From: Desulfosarcina sp.
Lineage (GTDB): Bacteria > Desulfobacterota > Desulfobacteria > Desulfobacterales > Desulfosarcinaceae
Direction: 5' to 3'
Assembly (NCBI GenBank): GCA_014237405.1
Contig: JABZFO010000106.1
Coordinates: 1 to 40,997 of the forward strand
DNA: 40,997 nucleotides
Of this stretch, positions 8,606 through 16,792 are shown piece by piece. Position numbers and translations under genes: made by a program. Each line of letters starts with the position of its first letter. Within the stretch, counting starts at the first letter, position 1. Below the pieces are notes generated by a model. It was not told the origin of the DNA and ran no database searches. It was given only the letters and a program-made list of their open reading frames with translations.

Positions 8606-11260
8606 CTATTCCTGCCACTCCTCGCCCCACTCTTCCACCGCCGTTGATGCTTTGGCCAGAACATCGAGCCGGGCGGCCTGGACCTTTCGGTAGACAGACG
8701 CATAATCTCTTTTTTCACCGTCCACCTGCAACAGGTCGTTTTCGATGGAGATGCCGAACAGGTTTTGGTTTTCTTCGAGATAGGGCAGAATCAGGTCCCA
8801 GTCGGCAGGGGTCAAGTCCACAAACTCACCTCCGTTCAACTGCTCCTCCACCACCTGTTTATGCGGATCTCTCAGATAGATGGCGCCACCGGAGGCCAGG
8901 GAAAAGAGATTGGAGCCCGGGTAGGGATTTGCCTGGGCAATGACCTTGCCTTCTGTATCGAATTCAATACCGTTTAAAACCACGAATCCTCCGCCGTTGA
9001 GGGGATCGCCGGCCATGAAGGATTCCGCCAGGTAGTCCAGGCAAGTTCCGTTGATCACCACCCGCGGACGCCCCACGGCATTGATCAGCGGACGACCGGC
9101 CGCATTGCCCATGACATACACATCGCCACCTTTGGCGCCGTACATGAATGTTTGTCCTACATCGCCGTATATCACCAGCTTTCCGCGCTTGATGATCTGG
9201 CCCAACTGATCCTGGGCGTTTCCGTGGACATGGATTTCAAGTCCGTCGATACCCGAGGCCAGATAGTCGCCCGAACTGTCATATACGTCGATTCGCACAT
9301 CATCGGTGTCCGTAGACAGACCGCACCCGGTGAATCGCTGCCCTTTGTAGCCGTAGCAGATGAATTGTTTCCATCCTTTTTCATAAGCGTCGCAGATCAA
9401 GCGCGCATCGCAGGTATCTCCCTCAGGCGGGAAGTCTTTGGCATTCAGCACGCAAATGCATTCACCCTCCCGGGGAGGTCTCAGGGTATCACGGTCGGAC
9501 CAGTCGATGTACCGGTACTGGCTGTGGCCGTTTTCATTCATTTTCGGCGACGAGGCAAAAATGGTGGCCAGGCTCTGTCTGATCATCTGAAGCACCGCGC
9601 TGCGCTTCTTGGTTCCGGTGGGGATGAGTCGGTCATTCAGATGGGTCAAAAGATCGATGGCTCTTGTCCTGCGGGCGTCACTTTTTGCCGCCCGAATGAT
9701 GAGCTCATCACAGAATTGGCCAAGGGATACATAGTCCCATGCCGTCAGAAACTCGCGGCAGCTTTGTTTGAGGTCCGCAGGTTCTGTGTCGTCCATCCCC
9801 TTTTCCAGCAGACGGGAGATCTCTTCCGATTTTTCCGAAACTGCAACCCCTTCCGATGGCCTGAAGTGCTGCTGACCTGGAGGCGTTCGCACCACCTGGC
9901 CGAATTTGTTGGTGCAGATCAGCTCTTTGGACCCGTCGCCCTTGCCTGCGTCTTTGACGGTGAACATGAAGGAACCGCCGTCGGTGGCACTGCCGCCCCG
10001 GGCGTTCCAATATTTATCGGCCACCGGACAAAATCGGTCGTCTTCGTCCGCCAGACTTTGCAGAGTGGCGTCGATAGCCTGTTTTTCGGAGCAGACCAGG
10101 CCGATTTGCACCGCCCCCTCCTGAAGTGCAAACACCTGGGGACGCAACATGGAAGTATCCGTGATACCGATGAGTTGGAAAAATTTATCATAGGGATTGT
10201 TCCGGGCGATAATGAAGAACCAGGGGCCATCTGGTGAGGCATGGATGTGGGACGACTGAATATAGCGGTAGATGTGCTGCTTTTCCGGCGGCAACTGGTC
10301 GAAGTCATGCTCGGTGGTGGGCGCCATGGCTTCGATGATGTACTCCATGGGATATTCAAAGGTGCGGCCCAACAGGTCCAGCAACAGCACCGAGACTTCT
10401 GTATCCGTCAAGAACTGCGGGTGGATATTGTGCTGCTTTAAATATTCACACACGGCATGGTAGTTGGCAAAATCACCGTTATGGACCAGGGCTTCATCCA
10501 TGCCACTGAAAGGGTGTGCACCACCGGGGTGCCAGACCCGGCCTTTGGTGGGATAGCGTTGATGGGCAATCCAGCCATGGGCCTTGAATTCGTCCAGCAG
10601 ATAATAATCCACCACCTTTTCGGCATAGCCGACAAGTTTTAGAATCATCATGTTGCGGCCATGGGAGAGCACAAAGGCTTGCTGTTCTCCCAGAGAGGCG
10701 TAAAACTTCTGGTTGATGCGATAGGAGTTCTGAAAGATGAATTCATCTTCGGCCCTGGCCGGGTCCATGGCCTGTAATCCGTGTTCTTCAATAAAGCGAC
10801 CCAGCACATCTTTTTTGACCCGTGCGAAGTAGCGCCAGACATCAGGGGGCTTGACTTCCAGGCCTTCAACATCCCGGTAATCATCGACGCTGGGGATCTT
10901 TTGGGCTTTGTGAACATCCAGGAAGGGCTCAATGTTGGCTCTTTCCACCTCGGGCCGAGCCAAAGGGTCGAGCAGCGCCAACTGGAGCATGTAATGCGAG
11001 TCCAGGACCTGTTGCGTGACCCCCAGGCTGTCGGCCGAAAGCCCCACGGCGGCTATCCCGCCGCCTTTGCCGTTGCCACGGTTGTGCATCTGCACAGAGG
11101 GTTCATAGATGTGGCGCCCCCGGACCGGAATTGAAGCAATGAATCCGGTGACCCCACAGCCACCCTCTTCGGCGGACTTTTTATGGCGAAAATTGCCGTC
11201 GGCGAGGCCGGCCCGTGAATTGAGAATTCTATTTATTAGGGCATCTTTGATAGACTGCAT
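8606..11260 (-). CDS. Glutamate synthase subunit: glutaminase (GATase II) plus GXGXG domain
   Basis: The 884-residue product combines a class II glutamine amidotransferase domain (about 35-420) with a C-terminal GXGXG beta-helix (about 640-810). The nucleophile is probably Cys35 in EEGGCGVTGF, which implies removal of a 34-residue propeptide as in classical GltB. Amidotransferase landmarks include AHQRYPTKGRVWHPGGAHPF and ALVHNGDFANY. The GXGXG part has HVHGNAQDQLG, FMYGAKGGDVYVMGNAAGRP and FVVLNGIEFD. The subunit would release ammonia from glutamine and channel it to the FMN synthase subunit encoded next to it. AGGAGT precedes the ATG. It is the last gene of the minus-strand operon, 11 bases after the FMN subunit. 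Domains 1 and 3 of GltB fused without domain 2 is a split architecture, compensated by the neighbours. Confidence 0.88.
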   Translation of the reverse strand: MQSIKDALINRILNSRAGLADGNFRHKKSAEEGGCGVTGFIASIPVRGRHIYEPSVQMHNRGNGKGGGIAAVGLSADSLGVTQQVLDSHYMLQLALLDPLARPEVERANIEPFLDVHKAQKIPSVDDYRDVEGLEVKPPDVWRYFARVKKDVLGRFIEEHGLQAMDPARAEDEFIFQNSYRINQKFYASLGEQQAFVLSHGRNMMILKLVGYAEKVVDYYLLDEFKAHGWIAHQRYPTKGRVWHPGGAHPFSGMDEALVHNGDFANYHAVCEYLKQHNIHPQFLTDTEVSVLLLDLLGRTFEYPMEYIIEAMAPTTEHDFDQLPPEKQHIYRYIQSSHIHASPDGPWFFIIARNNPYDKFFQLIGITDTSMLRPQVFALQEGAVQIGLVCSEKQAIDATLQSLADEDDRFCPVADKYWNARGGSATDGGSFMFTVKDAGKGDGSKELICTNKFGQVVRTPPGQQHFRPSEGVAVSEKSEEISRLLEKGMDDTEPADLKQSCREFLTAWDYVSLGQFCDELIIRAAKSDARRTRAIDLLTHLNDRLIPTGTKKRSAVLQMIRQSLATIFASSPKMNENGHSQYRYIDWSDRDTLRPPREGECICVLNAKDFPPEGDTCDARLICDAYEKGWKQFICYGYKGQRFTGCGLSTDTDDVRIDVYDSSGDYLASGIDGLEIHVHGNAQDQLGQIIKRGKLVIYGDVGQTFMYGAKGGDVYVMGNAAGRPLINAVGRPRVVINGTCLDYLAESFMAGDPLNGGGFVVLNGIEFDTEGKVIAQANPYPGSNLFSLASGGAIYLRDPHKQVVEEQLNGGEFVDLTPADWDLILPYLEENQNLFGISIENDLLQVDGEKRDYASVYRKVQAARLDVLAKASTAVEEWGEEWQE

Positions 11261-11271
11261 TTTTACTCCTG

Positions 11272-12822
11272 TTATATGATCATCCGGTGCCTGGGTACGG
11301 GCTGGTACTGCGCCCTTTGGGTTTCATCGAGATAATCCAGGTGCACCAATAAATCAGATCGGCCCACCAGTTCCCGAATGCTCTGCATCCCGAACTGTCG
11401 GAGGATCTCACACCACTGCTTGCGCCAGGCCATGTACATATTGACGATCCGTTGTTCGGCATAGGATTCGGAAATCATCCGGCCCAGTTCATGATCGGTG
11501 GTAGCAATGCCCCGGGCGCAGCCGCGTCCGCTTTCACAATTGCCGCAACGCACGCATTCCAGCGCCACCAGTTCGGCGGTACCGATAACCACTCCGTCGG
11601 CCCCCAGGGCGATGGCCTTGGCCACGTCCATGGCGTTGCGGATGCCGCCGCTGGCGATGAAGCAGACTTCCTCGCGGATACCTTCCTCCTTAAGAAACTG
11701 GTGCACTTTGGGAATGGCGTACTCGATGGGCATGGCGATATTTTTCTTGGCAATATCCGGAGCCGCACCGGTGCCGCCATAGCTGCCGTCGATATGTATA
11801 ATGTGGGCCCCCGCGTAGTAACTGCCCACGGCCACCATATCCACATCCGTGGGGGTGGACACCTTGACGGAAACCAGTCCCCGGGGGTTGACCGCTTTGA
11901 CCCAGTCCACATGCTTTTTGTGATCTTCCACCGAATAGACGCTGTGAAAGGGAAAAGGGGAAAAGAGCGAACTGCCCACCACCGTCTCCCGCATGGCCGC
12001 CACTTCGGGTGTCACTTTGTCACCCAGCAAATGGCCGCCCAGTCCGGGTTTGGCACCCTGGGCATATTTGAACTCGATCACCGGCGCATATTGTATGGTC
12101 TGCTCGCGCACCCCGAAAAGACCGGTGGCCACCTGGGTGATCACATAATCGGCATAGGGGATGAACTCTTCGGGATATCCACCTTCGCCGGTGCAGGTCA
12201 GCGTATTCAACTTCTGTGCTGCCCTTGCCCGACCGGTCAATGCCGTCAGGGCCATGGAGCCGTATGACATGCCGCCGCTATAGCAGGGAAGCGAAAGGCG
12301 TCTCTCCGGCCGGCCGTCCCTGCGCTTATTGAGGTCAAGGCTCAAATCCATGGCCTCGTCGCTGACATCGAGATACTTCTCGCTATCCGGCAGCTTGAAC
12401 CGGATCTTGTCAAAACCGCCGCCGGAGTTTCCCAGGTTGTATTCCAGGTCCACCACGGGAAGATGACCGGTTTCGGCCATTTCCCAGTGGGCCAGCAGCA
12501 TTTCGGCAGGCCAGCGAAAGTCCCCCAGGGTTTCTAAAACCGGATTGAGGCGCAAAGTCAGTGCCTTTTGCGGGCATCGATCGATGCAGTAGTATTCATT
12601 TTGCCGGCACTCGAATCCGATGCATTTGTGCTCCACCGGCCGCATGGGCTTGGAATAGTTTTCATAGCGGAGATGAACCCCGTACGGGCAAAGTTCGGCA
12701 CACAGTCCGCATGATATACAGGCCGCGCTTCTTTTGATGGTAAACTTACCGATGGTGTTGCGAAACCGTGAGGGGACTTCTTTGATCTCCGGTAATTGCT
12801 GTTGTTTGCTTATCTGGTTCAT
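11272..12822 (-). CDS. gltB: Glutamate synthase FMN-binding (synthase) subunit with N-terminal ferredoxin domain
   Basis: The 516-residue protein carries two N-terminal [4Fe-4S] motifs (Cys35, 38, 41, 45 and Cys67, 72, 79, 83) followed by the FMN-binding synthase barrel. Barrel motifs are YSGGMSYGSM (181-190), KPGLGGHL (258-264), IDGSYGGTGAAP (344-355), SGGIRNAMDVAKAIALGADGVVIGTA (391 on) and the cluster-binding ECVRCGNCESGRGC (422-435). It transfers ammonia to 2-oxoglutarate and reduces the imine to glutamate. No GltD-type NAD(P)H subunit is encoded nearby, so the ferredoxin domains, or the neighbouring MvhD-type protein, may bring electrons (inference). The ATG lies just after the stop of the preceding gene, with AGGATAAT upstream. 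Confidence 0.9.
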   Translation of the reverse strand: MNQISKQQQLPEIKEVPSRFRNTIGKFTIKRSAACISCGLCAELCPYGVHLRYENYSKPMRPVEHKCIGFECRQNEYYCIDRCPQKALTLRLNPVLETLGDFRWPAEMLLAHWEMAETGHLPVVDLEYNLGNSGGGFDKIRFKLPDSEKYLDVSDEAMDLSLDLNKRRDGRPERRLSLPCYSGGMSYGSMALTALTGRARAAQKLNTLTCTGEGGYPEEFIPYADYVITQVATGLFGVREQTIQYAPVIEFKYAQGAKPGLGGHLLGDKVTPEVAAMRETVVGSSLFSPFPFHSVYSVEDHKKHVDWVKAVNPRGLVSVKVSTPTDVDMVAVGSYYAGAHIIHIDGSYGGTGAAPDIAKKNIAMPIEYAIPKVHQFLKEEGIREEVCFIASGGIRNAMDVAKAIALGADGVVIGTAELVALECVRCGNCESGRGCARGIATTDHELGRMISESYAEQRIVNMYMAWRKQWCEILRQFGMQSIRELVGRSDLLVHLDYLDETQRAQYQPVPRHRMII

Positions 12823-12825
12823 CGA

Positions 12826-14238
12826 TTATCCTAGTCCTGACACTTTTCGTTCCCCGAAAAGAGGGCCAAAATGCTCTCGTTCAAGATCTTCAAACCACAT
12901 GGAGCGGCCCACTTCGCCACGAAGCCGCCTGGCCTCCCGGATGCCCATGGCACCCATCAGTTCCAGCAATTGGTTCTGCCAGGCGCCGATGAGATTGACG
13001 ATTCTAGCGCTGCCCCATTGCATATCCAGGGGTTCATCGAGTTTAACCGGACAGGAGAGGCCGTCGCGGCACCGGCCGCAAAGTCGGCATTCCAGTGCGA
13101 TCAACAGGGCATGATCGGCGGTAACGGCATCGGCTCCGCAAATGATGGCCTTGGCCATGTGTTCAGCCATGGCGATACCGCCGGAAAAAACCAGGTTGAT
13201 CTTCTGGCGGATGGAATTTTCCACCAGTTTGAGGTGCACTTCGCGGACCATCTCCTTGAGGAAACGCGGCGATGCAGCATTGAGTTCATTCCCGTGCTCA
13301 TCAGCATAAAAATGGAGGCTGTCCACACCGGTTAGCGATAGATCCGCAGCCCGGGACGCCGCCCGGGAATCCAGGGGGATACCCACCATGAGAAGAATTT
13401 CCGGTTGGATGTTTCGAATGGCATTAAACACTTTTTCGATGCCGGGGGCATCGGCCAGCTCCACCACCCGGCTGTTGCCGATCATCGCCCCGTGTTCCTT
13501 GAAATCAGCCTCGGTCAAACACGGAATCAGACTGTGGGCATAGGGAGACAACGCGGGGGTAACATCTTGCGGGCGGACAAACATCAGGGTACCCAGCACC
13601 TGGGCGGCACGGGCCATGGGCACCAGGAGGTGCTCGTTGATCATCAGATCCGGTGAGAGCCGGAACAGCAGGGGAAGCGGCAGTTCGAGAATGGGCGGCA
13701 CGGCCGAGGCCAGAGACATATCCGGGTTGAATTCCAGCCGCGTCACCCTCCGGGAAAGCTCAAAACAGGTATTGATATACTCCCGGCCGTGAATGCCGTC
13801 CCGGGTGGGGCGTACAATCTCCGACATATCGGTCCACATGGAATCAAACCCGGGGGCCACGAAGGGGCCGCGGTACCCGGCGCCGGAAACCGGTACCTTG
13901 CCCGTGTGGGCCTGATACCACAGCCGGTGCAGGATGTCCGAGCACCAGTAATCGTCCCCCAGTGTTCGATAGTCCGGATTGATGGCCCGGGAGAATATGC
14001 CCCGGGTGCACTCCTGGATACAGCGGAAACAGCTCATGCAGGTATACAGGTATTCGGGCTCGGCCATGGTGCTGGCATGCAGCATATTCTCAGTGAAAAT
14101 GTTATAGACGCAATTTTTCTTCACACACATCCTGCAACTGCCGGCACAGTTTTCGCGAAATTCCACCGTGGTGTACTTACCCACGGGATGAAACCGTGGC
14201 GGTGCCGTCTTTGTAGGAATATGGTATTTTTTAGGCAT
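12826..14238 (-). CDS. Ferredoxin/FMN-barrel protein, degenerate paralogue of the glutamate synthase FMN subunit
   Basis: The 470-residue protein has two N-terminal Fe-S motifs (Cys31, 35, 38, 43 and Cys67, 70, 73, 77) and a C-terminal barrel half related to the GltS domain: FSGGIAMAEHMAKAIICGADAVTADHALLIALECRLCGRCRDGLSC, then ARIVNLIGAWQNQLLELMGAMGIRE. The KPGLGG and GGTGAAP segments of the true synthase are absent, so synthase chemistry is doubtful. It probably acts as an electron-transfer or structural partner of the 516-residue subunit, whose gene follows 3 bases downstream. A GGAGA precedes the ATG. The paralogy is seen in the sequence; the function is inferred. Confidence 0.75.
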   Translation of the reverse strand: MPKKYHIPTKTAPPRFHPVGKYTTVEFRENCAGSCRMCVKKNCVYNIFTENMLHASTMAEPEYLYTCMSCFRCIQECTRGIFSRAINPDYRTLGDDYWCSDILHRLWYQAHTGKVPVSGAGYRGPFVAPGFDSMWTDMSEIVRPTRDGIHGREYINTCFELSRRVTRLEFNPDMSLASAVPPILELPLPLLFRLSPDLMINEHLLVPMARAAQVLGTLMFVRPQDVTPALSPYAHSLIPCLTEADFKEHGAMIGNSRVVELADAPGIEKVFNAIRNIQPEILLMVGIPLDSRAASRAADLSLTGVDSLHFYADEHGNELNAASPRFLKEMVREVHLKLVENSIRQKINLVFSGGIAMAEHMAKAIICGADAVTADHALLIALECRLCGRCRDGLSCPVKLDEPLDMQWGSARIVNLIGAWQNQLLELMGAMGIREARRLRGEVGRSMWFEDLEREHFGPLFGERKVSGLG

Positions 14239-14257
14239 ACGCTCTCCGAACAGATAT

Positions 14258-14299
14258 GTTCTTCATCATTTCCCATTCAACATTCGATGTTCATTTTTC
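14258..14299. repeat. Weak heptanucleotide array between metF and the glt genes
   Basis: Read on the plus strand, 7-base units mostly ending in TTC follow one another: GTTCTTC, ATCATTT, CCCATTC, AACATTC, GATGTTC, ATTTTTC. The match is weaker than in the arrays at 1529, 3532 and 35559 but the period is the same and the position is again intergenic. Confidence 0.4.
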
Positions 14300-14310
14300 A
14301 GTCACTCCCC

Positions 14311-15234
14311 CTAGGGTCGCGGCATGAGACCAGCGCCCGCGACGATCTCGCCCACGACCTCCTCCCACTCGATGGCCATTAGGTGGATGCCGTGAACACC
14401 TTCCATCTCACGCAGCTCGGCGATGGTTTCCAGGCAGATTTTTAAGCCCTCTTCAGGGGCCTTCTCTTTTGCAACGCCGCCCATGCGCTGGATCAGGTTC
14501 TCCGGAACATCCATTCCGGCCACGCGTTTGGCCATGTACCTGGCCATGCCTGCGGATTTCATGGGGGTCACGCCGGCCAGGATGTGAACCTTTTCGGTCA
14601 ATCCCTCGTCCACGGCCATCTTCATCCACTGTTTGAAACGATCCAGGTTGTACACACACTGGGTCTGGATGAAATCCGCACCGGCGTCTATCTTCTTGGC
14701 CAGGCGAATGATACGGTATTCAAAGGGGTCGGCAAAGGGATTGGCGGCCGCCCCGATGAACATCTTGGGTGAACCCTTGAGTTCAAAGCCGCTCATGTCC
14801 CGGCCCTCCTCCCGCATGGTTTTAACGGTGCGGACCAGATTCATGGAGTCGATATCAAACACGTTCAAGGCGTCGGGCTGGCTGCCGAAGGTCTGGTGAT
14901 CTCCGGTCAAGCAGAGAATATTTTTTATGCCCAGGGAGTAGGCGCCCATGATATCCGACTGCAGGGCAATGCGGTTGCGGTCTCTGGTGACCATTTGCAT
15001 CACCGGTTCCAGCCCCATATCCACAAGGTGGGCACACGCTGCAATGCTGGACATCCTCACGATGGCGGTCTGGTTGTCGGTGACATTCACCGCATCGACG
15101 CACCCCTTTAACAATTCCCCCTTTTTCCGAATTATTTCGGGATCGACGCCGCGGGGAGGACCGCATTCGGCCGTGACGGCAAATTCCCCGCTGGAAAGGA
15201 TCTTCTGCAATCTGCTGGTGGATTCCATTGTCAT
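14311..15234 (-). CDS. metF: Methylenetetrahydrofolate reductase catalytic subunit
   Basis: MetF reduces 5,10-methylene-THF to 5-methyl-THF with FAD, for the methyl branch of the Wood-Ljungdahl pathway and for methionine synthesis. The 307-residue product starts MTMESTSRLQKIL and shows AECGPPRGVD (catalytic Glu region), VTDNQTAIVRMSS, ILCLTGDHQ, GAAANPFADP and FIQTQCVYN. The frame is open much further upstream, but the ATG at 15234 overlaps the stop of metV as ATGA, indicating translational coupling. The coupled MetV and the missing NADPH-type C-terminal domain mark this as the ferredoxin- or iron-sulfur-linked MetFV type. In the same operon lie mvhD (upstream) and glutamate synthase genes (downstream). 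Confidence 0.93.
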   Translation of the reverse strand: MTMESTSRLQKILSSGEFAVTAECGPPRGVDPEIIRKKGELLKGCVDAVNVTDNQTAIVRMSSIAACAHLVDMGLEPVMQMVTRDRNRIALQSDIMGAYSLGIKNILCLTGDHQTFGSQPDALNVFDIDSMNLVRTVKTMREEGRDMSGFELKGSPKMFIGAAANPFADPFEYRIIRLAKKIDAGADFIQTQCVYNLDRFKQWMKMAVDEGLTEKVHILAGVTPMKSAGMARYMAKRVAGMDVPENLIQRMGGVAKEKAPEEGLKICLETIAELREMEGVHGIHLMAIEWEEVVGEIVAGAGLMPRP

Positions 15235-15899
15235 ATCACGTGATCCTCTCTGAAAAGTCTTCTCGGTCCGGCGGCAAGACTGGCGCGCCAGTTCTTGGGA
15301 GGAATGTAGGTGCGCAGATTGTCCATCTGCCCCAGGGCCGTTAATCGTTCGATGATGAGGTGCCAGGCACAGTCGGTTTCCGCGCTGACTTCGCATTTGC
15401 CGTTTTGGGACCCACCGCAGGGCCCGTTGAGCAGTTTTTTGGCACATCTCGTGAATGGGCAGATGCCACCGAATACGGCCAGTTTGCAGTCTCCACACCC
15501 CGAACACTCTTCGGTAAAAAGGCCGGGTTTTTCCAGCACTCCGATGAAAGTGGTATTGACCCCCGGCAGCAAAGGGGTTGATTTAAAACGCCTGGCCATG
15601 GCCTGAACCCCTGCGCCGCAGGCCAGGGAGAGGACCGCCTCATTGCGGGCTATGGCCGGGGCACTCTCCTGGATGAATTCGTCTTCACACTGCCGCTCGA
15701 CGGTTTGCTCCTCCACATGGATCTCTTTGCCGTCCACTTTAAAGGCCAGGCGCAATGCGGACGCCATAACGGCGACCTCATCTTCGCCGCCGGCAAAACA
15801 GGTTTTGACACAGGTACCGCAGCCCAGGATAAGAACCTTCTTGTAAGGCGCCACGAGCTCTTTGATTTCCGCCATGGGTTTTTGTTCTGCGACAATCAT
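15231..15899 (-). CDS. metV: MetV, zinc/iron-sulfur partner of methylene-THF reductase
   Basis: The 222-residue product matches the methylene-THF reductase C-terminal (MTHFR_C) family that partners MetF in acetogens and sulfate reducers. Cysteine motifs are GCGTCVKTC near the N-terminus, CGAGVQ in the middle and ECSGCGDCKLAVFGGICPFTRC...GPCGG towards the C-terminus. MetV is required for MetF activity in acetogens and probably passes electrons to its flavin. GGAGGCG precedes the ATG at 15899. The stop overlaps the metF start. Its position next to mvhD suggests electron input from an Hdr/Mvh-type module, although no hdrA is present in this window. Confidence 0.9.
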   Translation of the reverse strand: MIVAEQKPMAEIKELVAPYKKVLILGCGTCVKTCFAGGEDEVAVMASALRLAFKVDGKEIHVEEQTVERQCEDEFIQESAPAIARNEAVLSLACGAGVQAMARRFKSTPLLPGVNTTFIGVLEKPGLFTEECSGCGDCKLAVFGGICPFTRCAKKLLNGPCGGSQNGKCEVSAETDCAWHLIIERLTALGQMDNLRTYIPPKNWRASLAAGPRRLFREDHVI

Positions 15900-15960
15900 A
15901 CATCGCCTCCATTCGAGACCTGTTTATGTCTCTTTAATGACCGGTATCCCGGTCTTTCTT

Positions 15961-16070
15961 AGGGTCGCGGTAAAAAATAAATCCACAAAGATTGCGCCGG
16001 ATTTTGGTTTGTCTTCAAGGCGCGCCAAAAGACAAGCAAGAGTGTGGATCTATTTATTTCCGAGGCCCTT
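15961..16070. repeat. MITE-like long inverted repeat between mvhD and metV
   Basis: The arms read GGGTCGCGG then AAATAAATCCACA on the left (about 15962-15987), and TGTGGATCTATTTATTT then CCGAGGCCC on the right (16043-16068). The interior is itself partly self-complementary (TTTTGG...CCAAAA). The whole unit could fold into one hairpin of about 105 bases. The right arm touches the mvhD stop codon. It has no T-run, so it is more like a small mobile hairpin element or mRNA processing site than an intrinsic terminator. Confidence 0.5.
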
Positions 16071-16497
16071 ATGCTTGTCCGGCTGGTGGCCGGTCGGATA
16101 ACTCCGCCTGCGGGGTTGTCCCAATCTGCGCCAGAACCTTTTGTATTATCGGCTTCGCATCCGACGAATCCCCGGGAGGCAAATTGAAAAGGGCCAGGCG
16201 GTTGCCGTCCATGCCGATCTCATCCAATAGTGACCGTACCCACTGCACCCGTTTTTTGGCCCGCAGGTTGCCTTCGACATACCGGCAGGCCCCTTCGGGG
16301 CAAACCAAAACCACCACAGCGTCTGCACCGGCTTCAAAGGCCCGGAGAAGAAAAACGTCTTTCACCAGACTCGAGCAAGGCAGCCTGACGAATTTCAGCT
16401 CGACGTTTTCCCCTTTGGCCGCAAGCCGTGAATCCCCCTCGCTGAATACATTGATGCAATGAAATACAGTGACCTTAACTTTGGATCCGTTTCTCAT
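16069..16497 (-). CDS. mvhD: MvhD/FlpD-type hydrogenase iron-sulfur (delta) subunit
   Basis: The 142-residue product fits the F420-non-reducing hydrogenase delta-subunit family, a small [2Fe-2S] protein that passes electrons between hydrogenase or dehydrogenase and heterodisulfide reductase HdrA. The four family cysteines are visible at about 14, 41, 68 and 73 (FHCINVF, LPCSSLV, LVCPEGACRY), followed by VEGNLRAKKRV. The ATG at 16497 is preferred; a TTG at 16518 would extend the protein by seven residues, and neither has a clear Shine-Dalgarno sequence. It is the first gene after the leader/terminator structure and precedes metV and metF. That context suggests a role in electron supply to MetFV (inference). 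Confidence 0.85.
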   Translation of the reverse strand: MRNGSKVKVTVFHCINVFSEGDSRLAAKGENVELKFVRLPCSSLVKDVFLLRAFEAGADAVVVLVCPEGACRYVEGNLRAKKRVQWVRSLLDEIGMDGNRLALFNLPPGDSSDAKPIIQKVLAQIGTTPQAELSDRPPAGQA

Positions 16498-16550
16498 GTT
16501 ATTTGTATTAACTTTCAATTGAGATTGGTTCGTTTTACTAAATTAAAAAA

Positions 16551-16587
16551 AAAGACGCCTCTACTATTTAGAAGTAGAGACGTCTTT
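16551..16587 (-). terminator. Strong intrinsic terminator before mvhD
   Basis: The stem AAAGACGCCTCTACT (16551-16565) pairs with AGTAGAGACGTCTTT (16573-16587), 15 bases per arm with one mismatch and a 7-base loop. On the minus strand the stem runs into a U-tract complementary to the A-run starting at 16545. It would stop transcripts initiated at 16657-16685 or reading through from the mutase gene. Confidence 0.85.
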
Positions 16588-16624
16588 GTCTGAACTTTGC
16601 AAGGCGACGGACTTGGAACGTCAT
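16568..16624 (-). CDS. Possible Arg-rich leader peptide, 18 codons
   Basis: Within the leader transcript an ATG at 16624 lies in the loop of the first hairpin, with AGGA about ten bases upstream. It encodes MTFQVRRLAKFRQRRLYF, with five Arg and one Lys in 18 residues. The TAA falls in the loop of the terminator, so a translating ribosome would cover the terminator's ascending arm. This is the geometry of transcription attenuation, but an ORF this short can occur by chance. Confidence 0.35.
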   Translation of the reverse strand: MTFQVRRLAKFRQRRLYF

Positions 16625-16656
16625 TGTTCAAAGTCCTGTTAGTTTAAAACATGCTT

Positions 16657-16685
16657 TATTAAGATGTTACCGATACGGTTGTCAA
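16657..16685 (-). promoter_or_regulatory. Sigma70-like promoter for the leader/mvhD transcript
   Basis: On the minus strand, TTGACA (16685-16680) is followed after 17 bases by TTAATA (16662-16657). Both boxes and the spacing are close to consensus. The predicted transcription start is near 16650. Confidence 0.65.
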
Positions 16686-16792
16686 GAAGAATTTAGTACA
16701 TAGCCCCGGTATCAAGCCCTCAATTACTATCAGGGATATTGAGTTCGTATTCCGCCGCATTGTGACCACCCATTCCACTGCAGCAGGGGTTT

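Larger units (their letters stand above)
16541..16650 (-). ncRNA. Candidate attenuator leader or small RNA upstream of mvhD
   Basis: Between a sigma70-like promoter (16657-16685) and a strong intrinsic terminator (16551-16587) lies about 110 bases of minus-strand transcript. Its first hairpin (16609-16636) has 11-base arms with one mismatch, and an AATGAC loop that contains an ATG. Its second hairpin is the terminator. It could be a free-standing sRNA or a leader whose readthrough controls the mvhD operon. It matches no riboswitch consensus that I know. Confidence 0.5.

Noticed and set aside
16541..16650. SAM or tetrahydrofolate riboswitch before the metVF operon
   Set aside because: The leader has none of the conserved core bases or helix pattern of the SAM-I or THF classes that I know; it is two simple hairpins.
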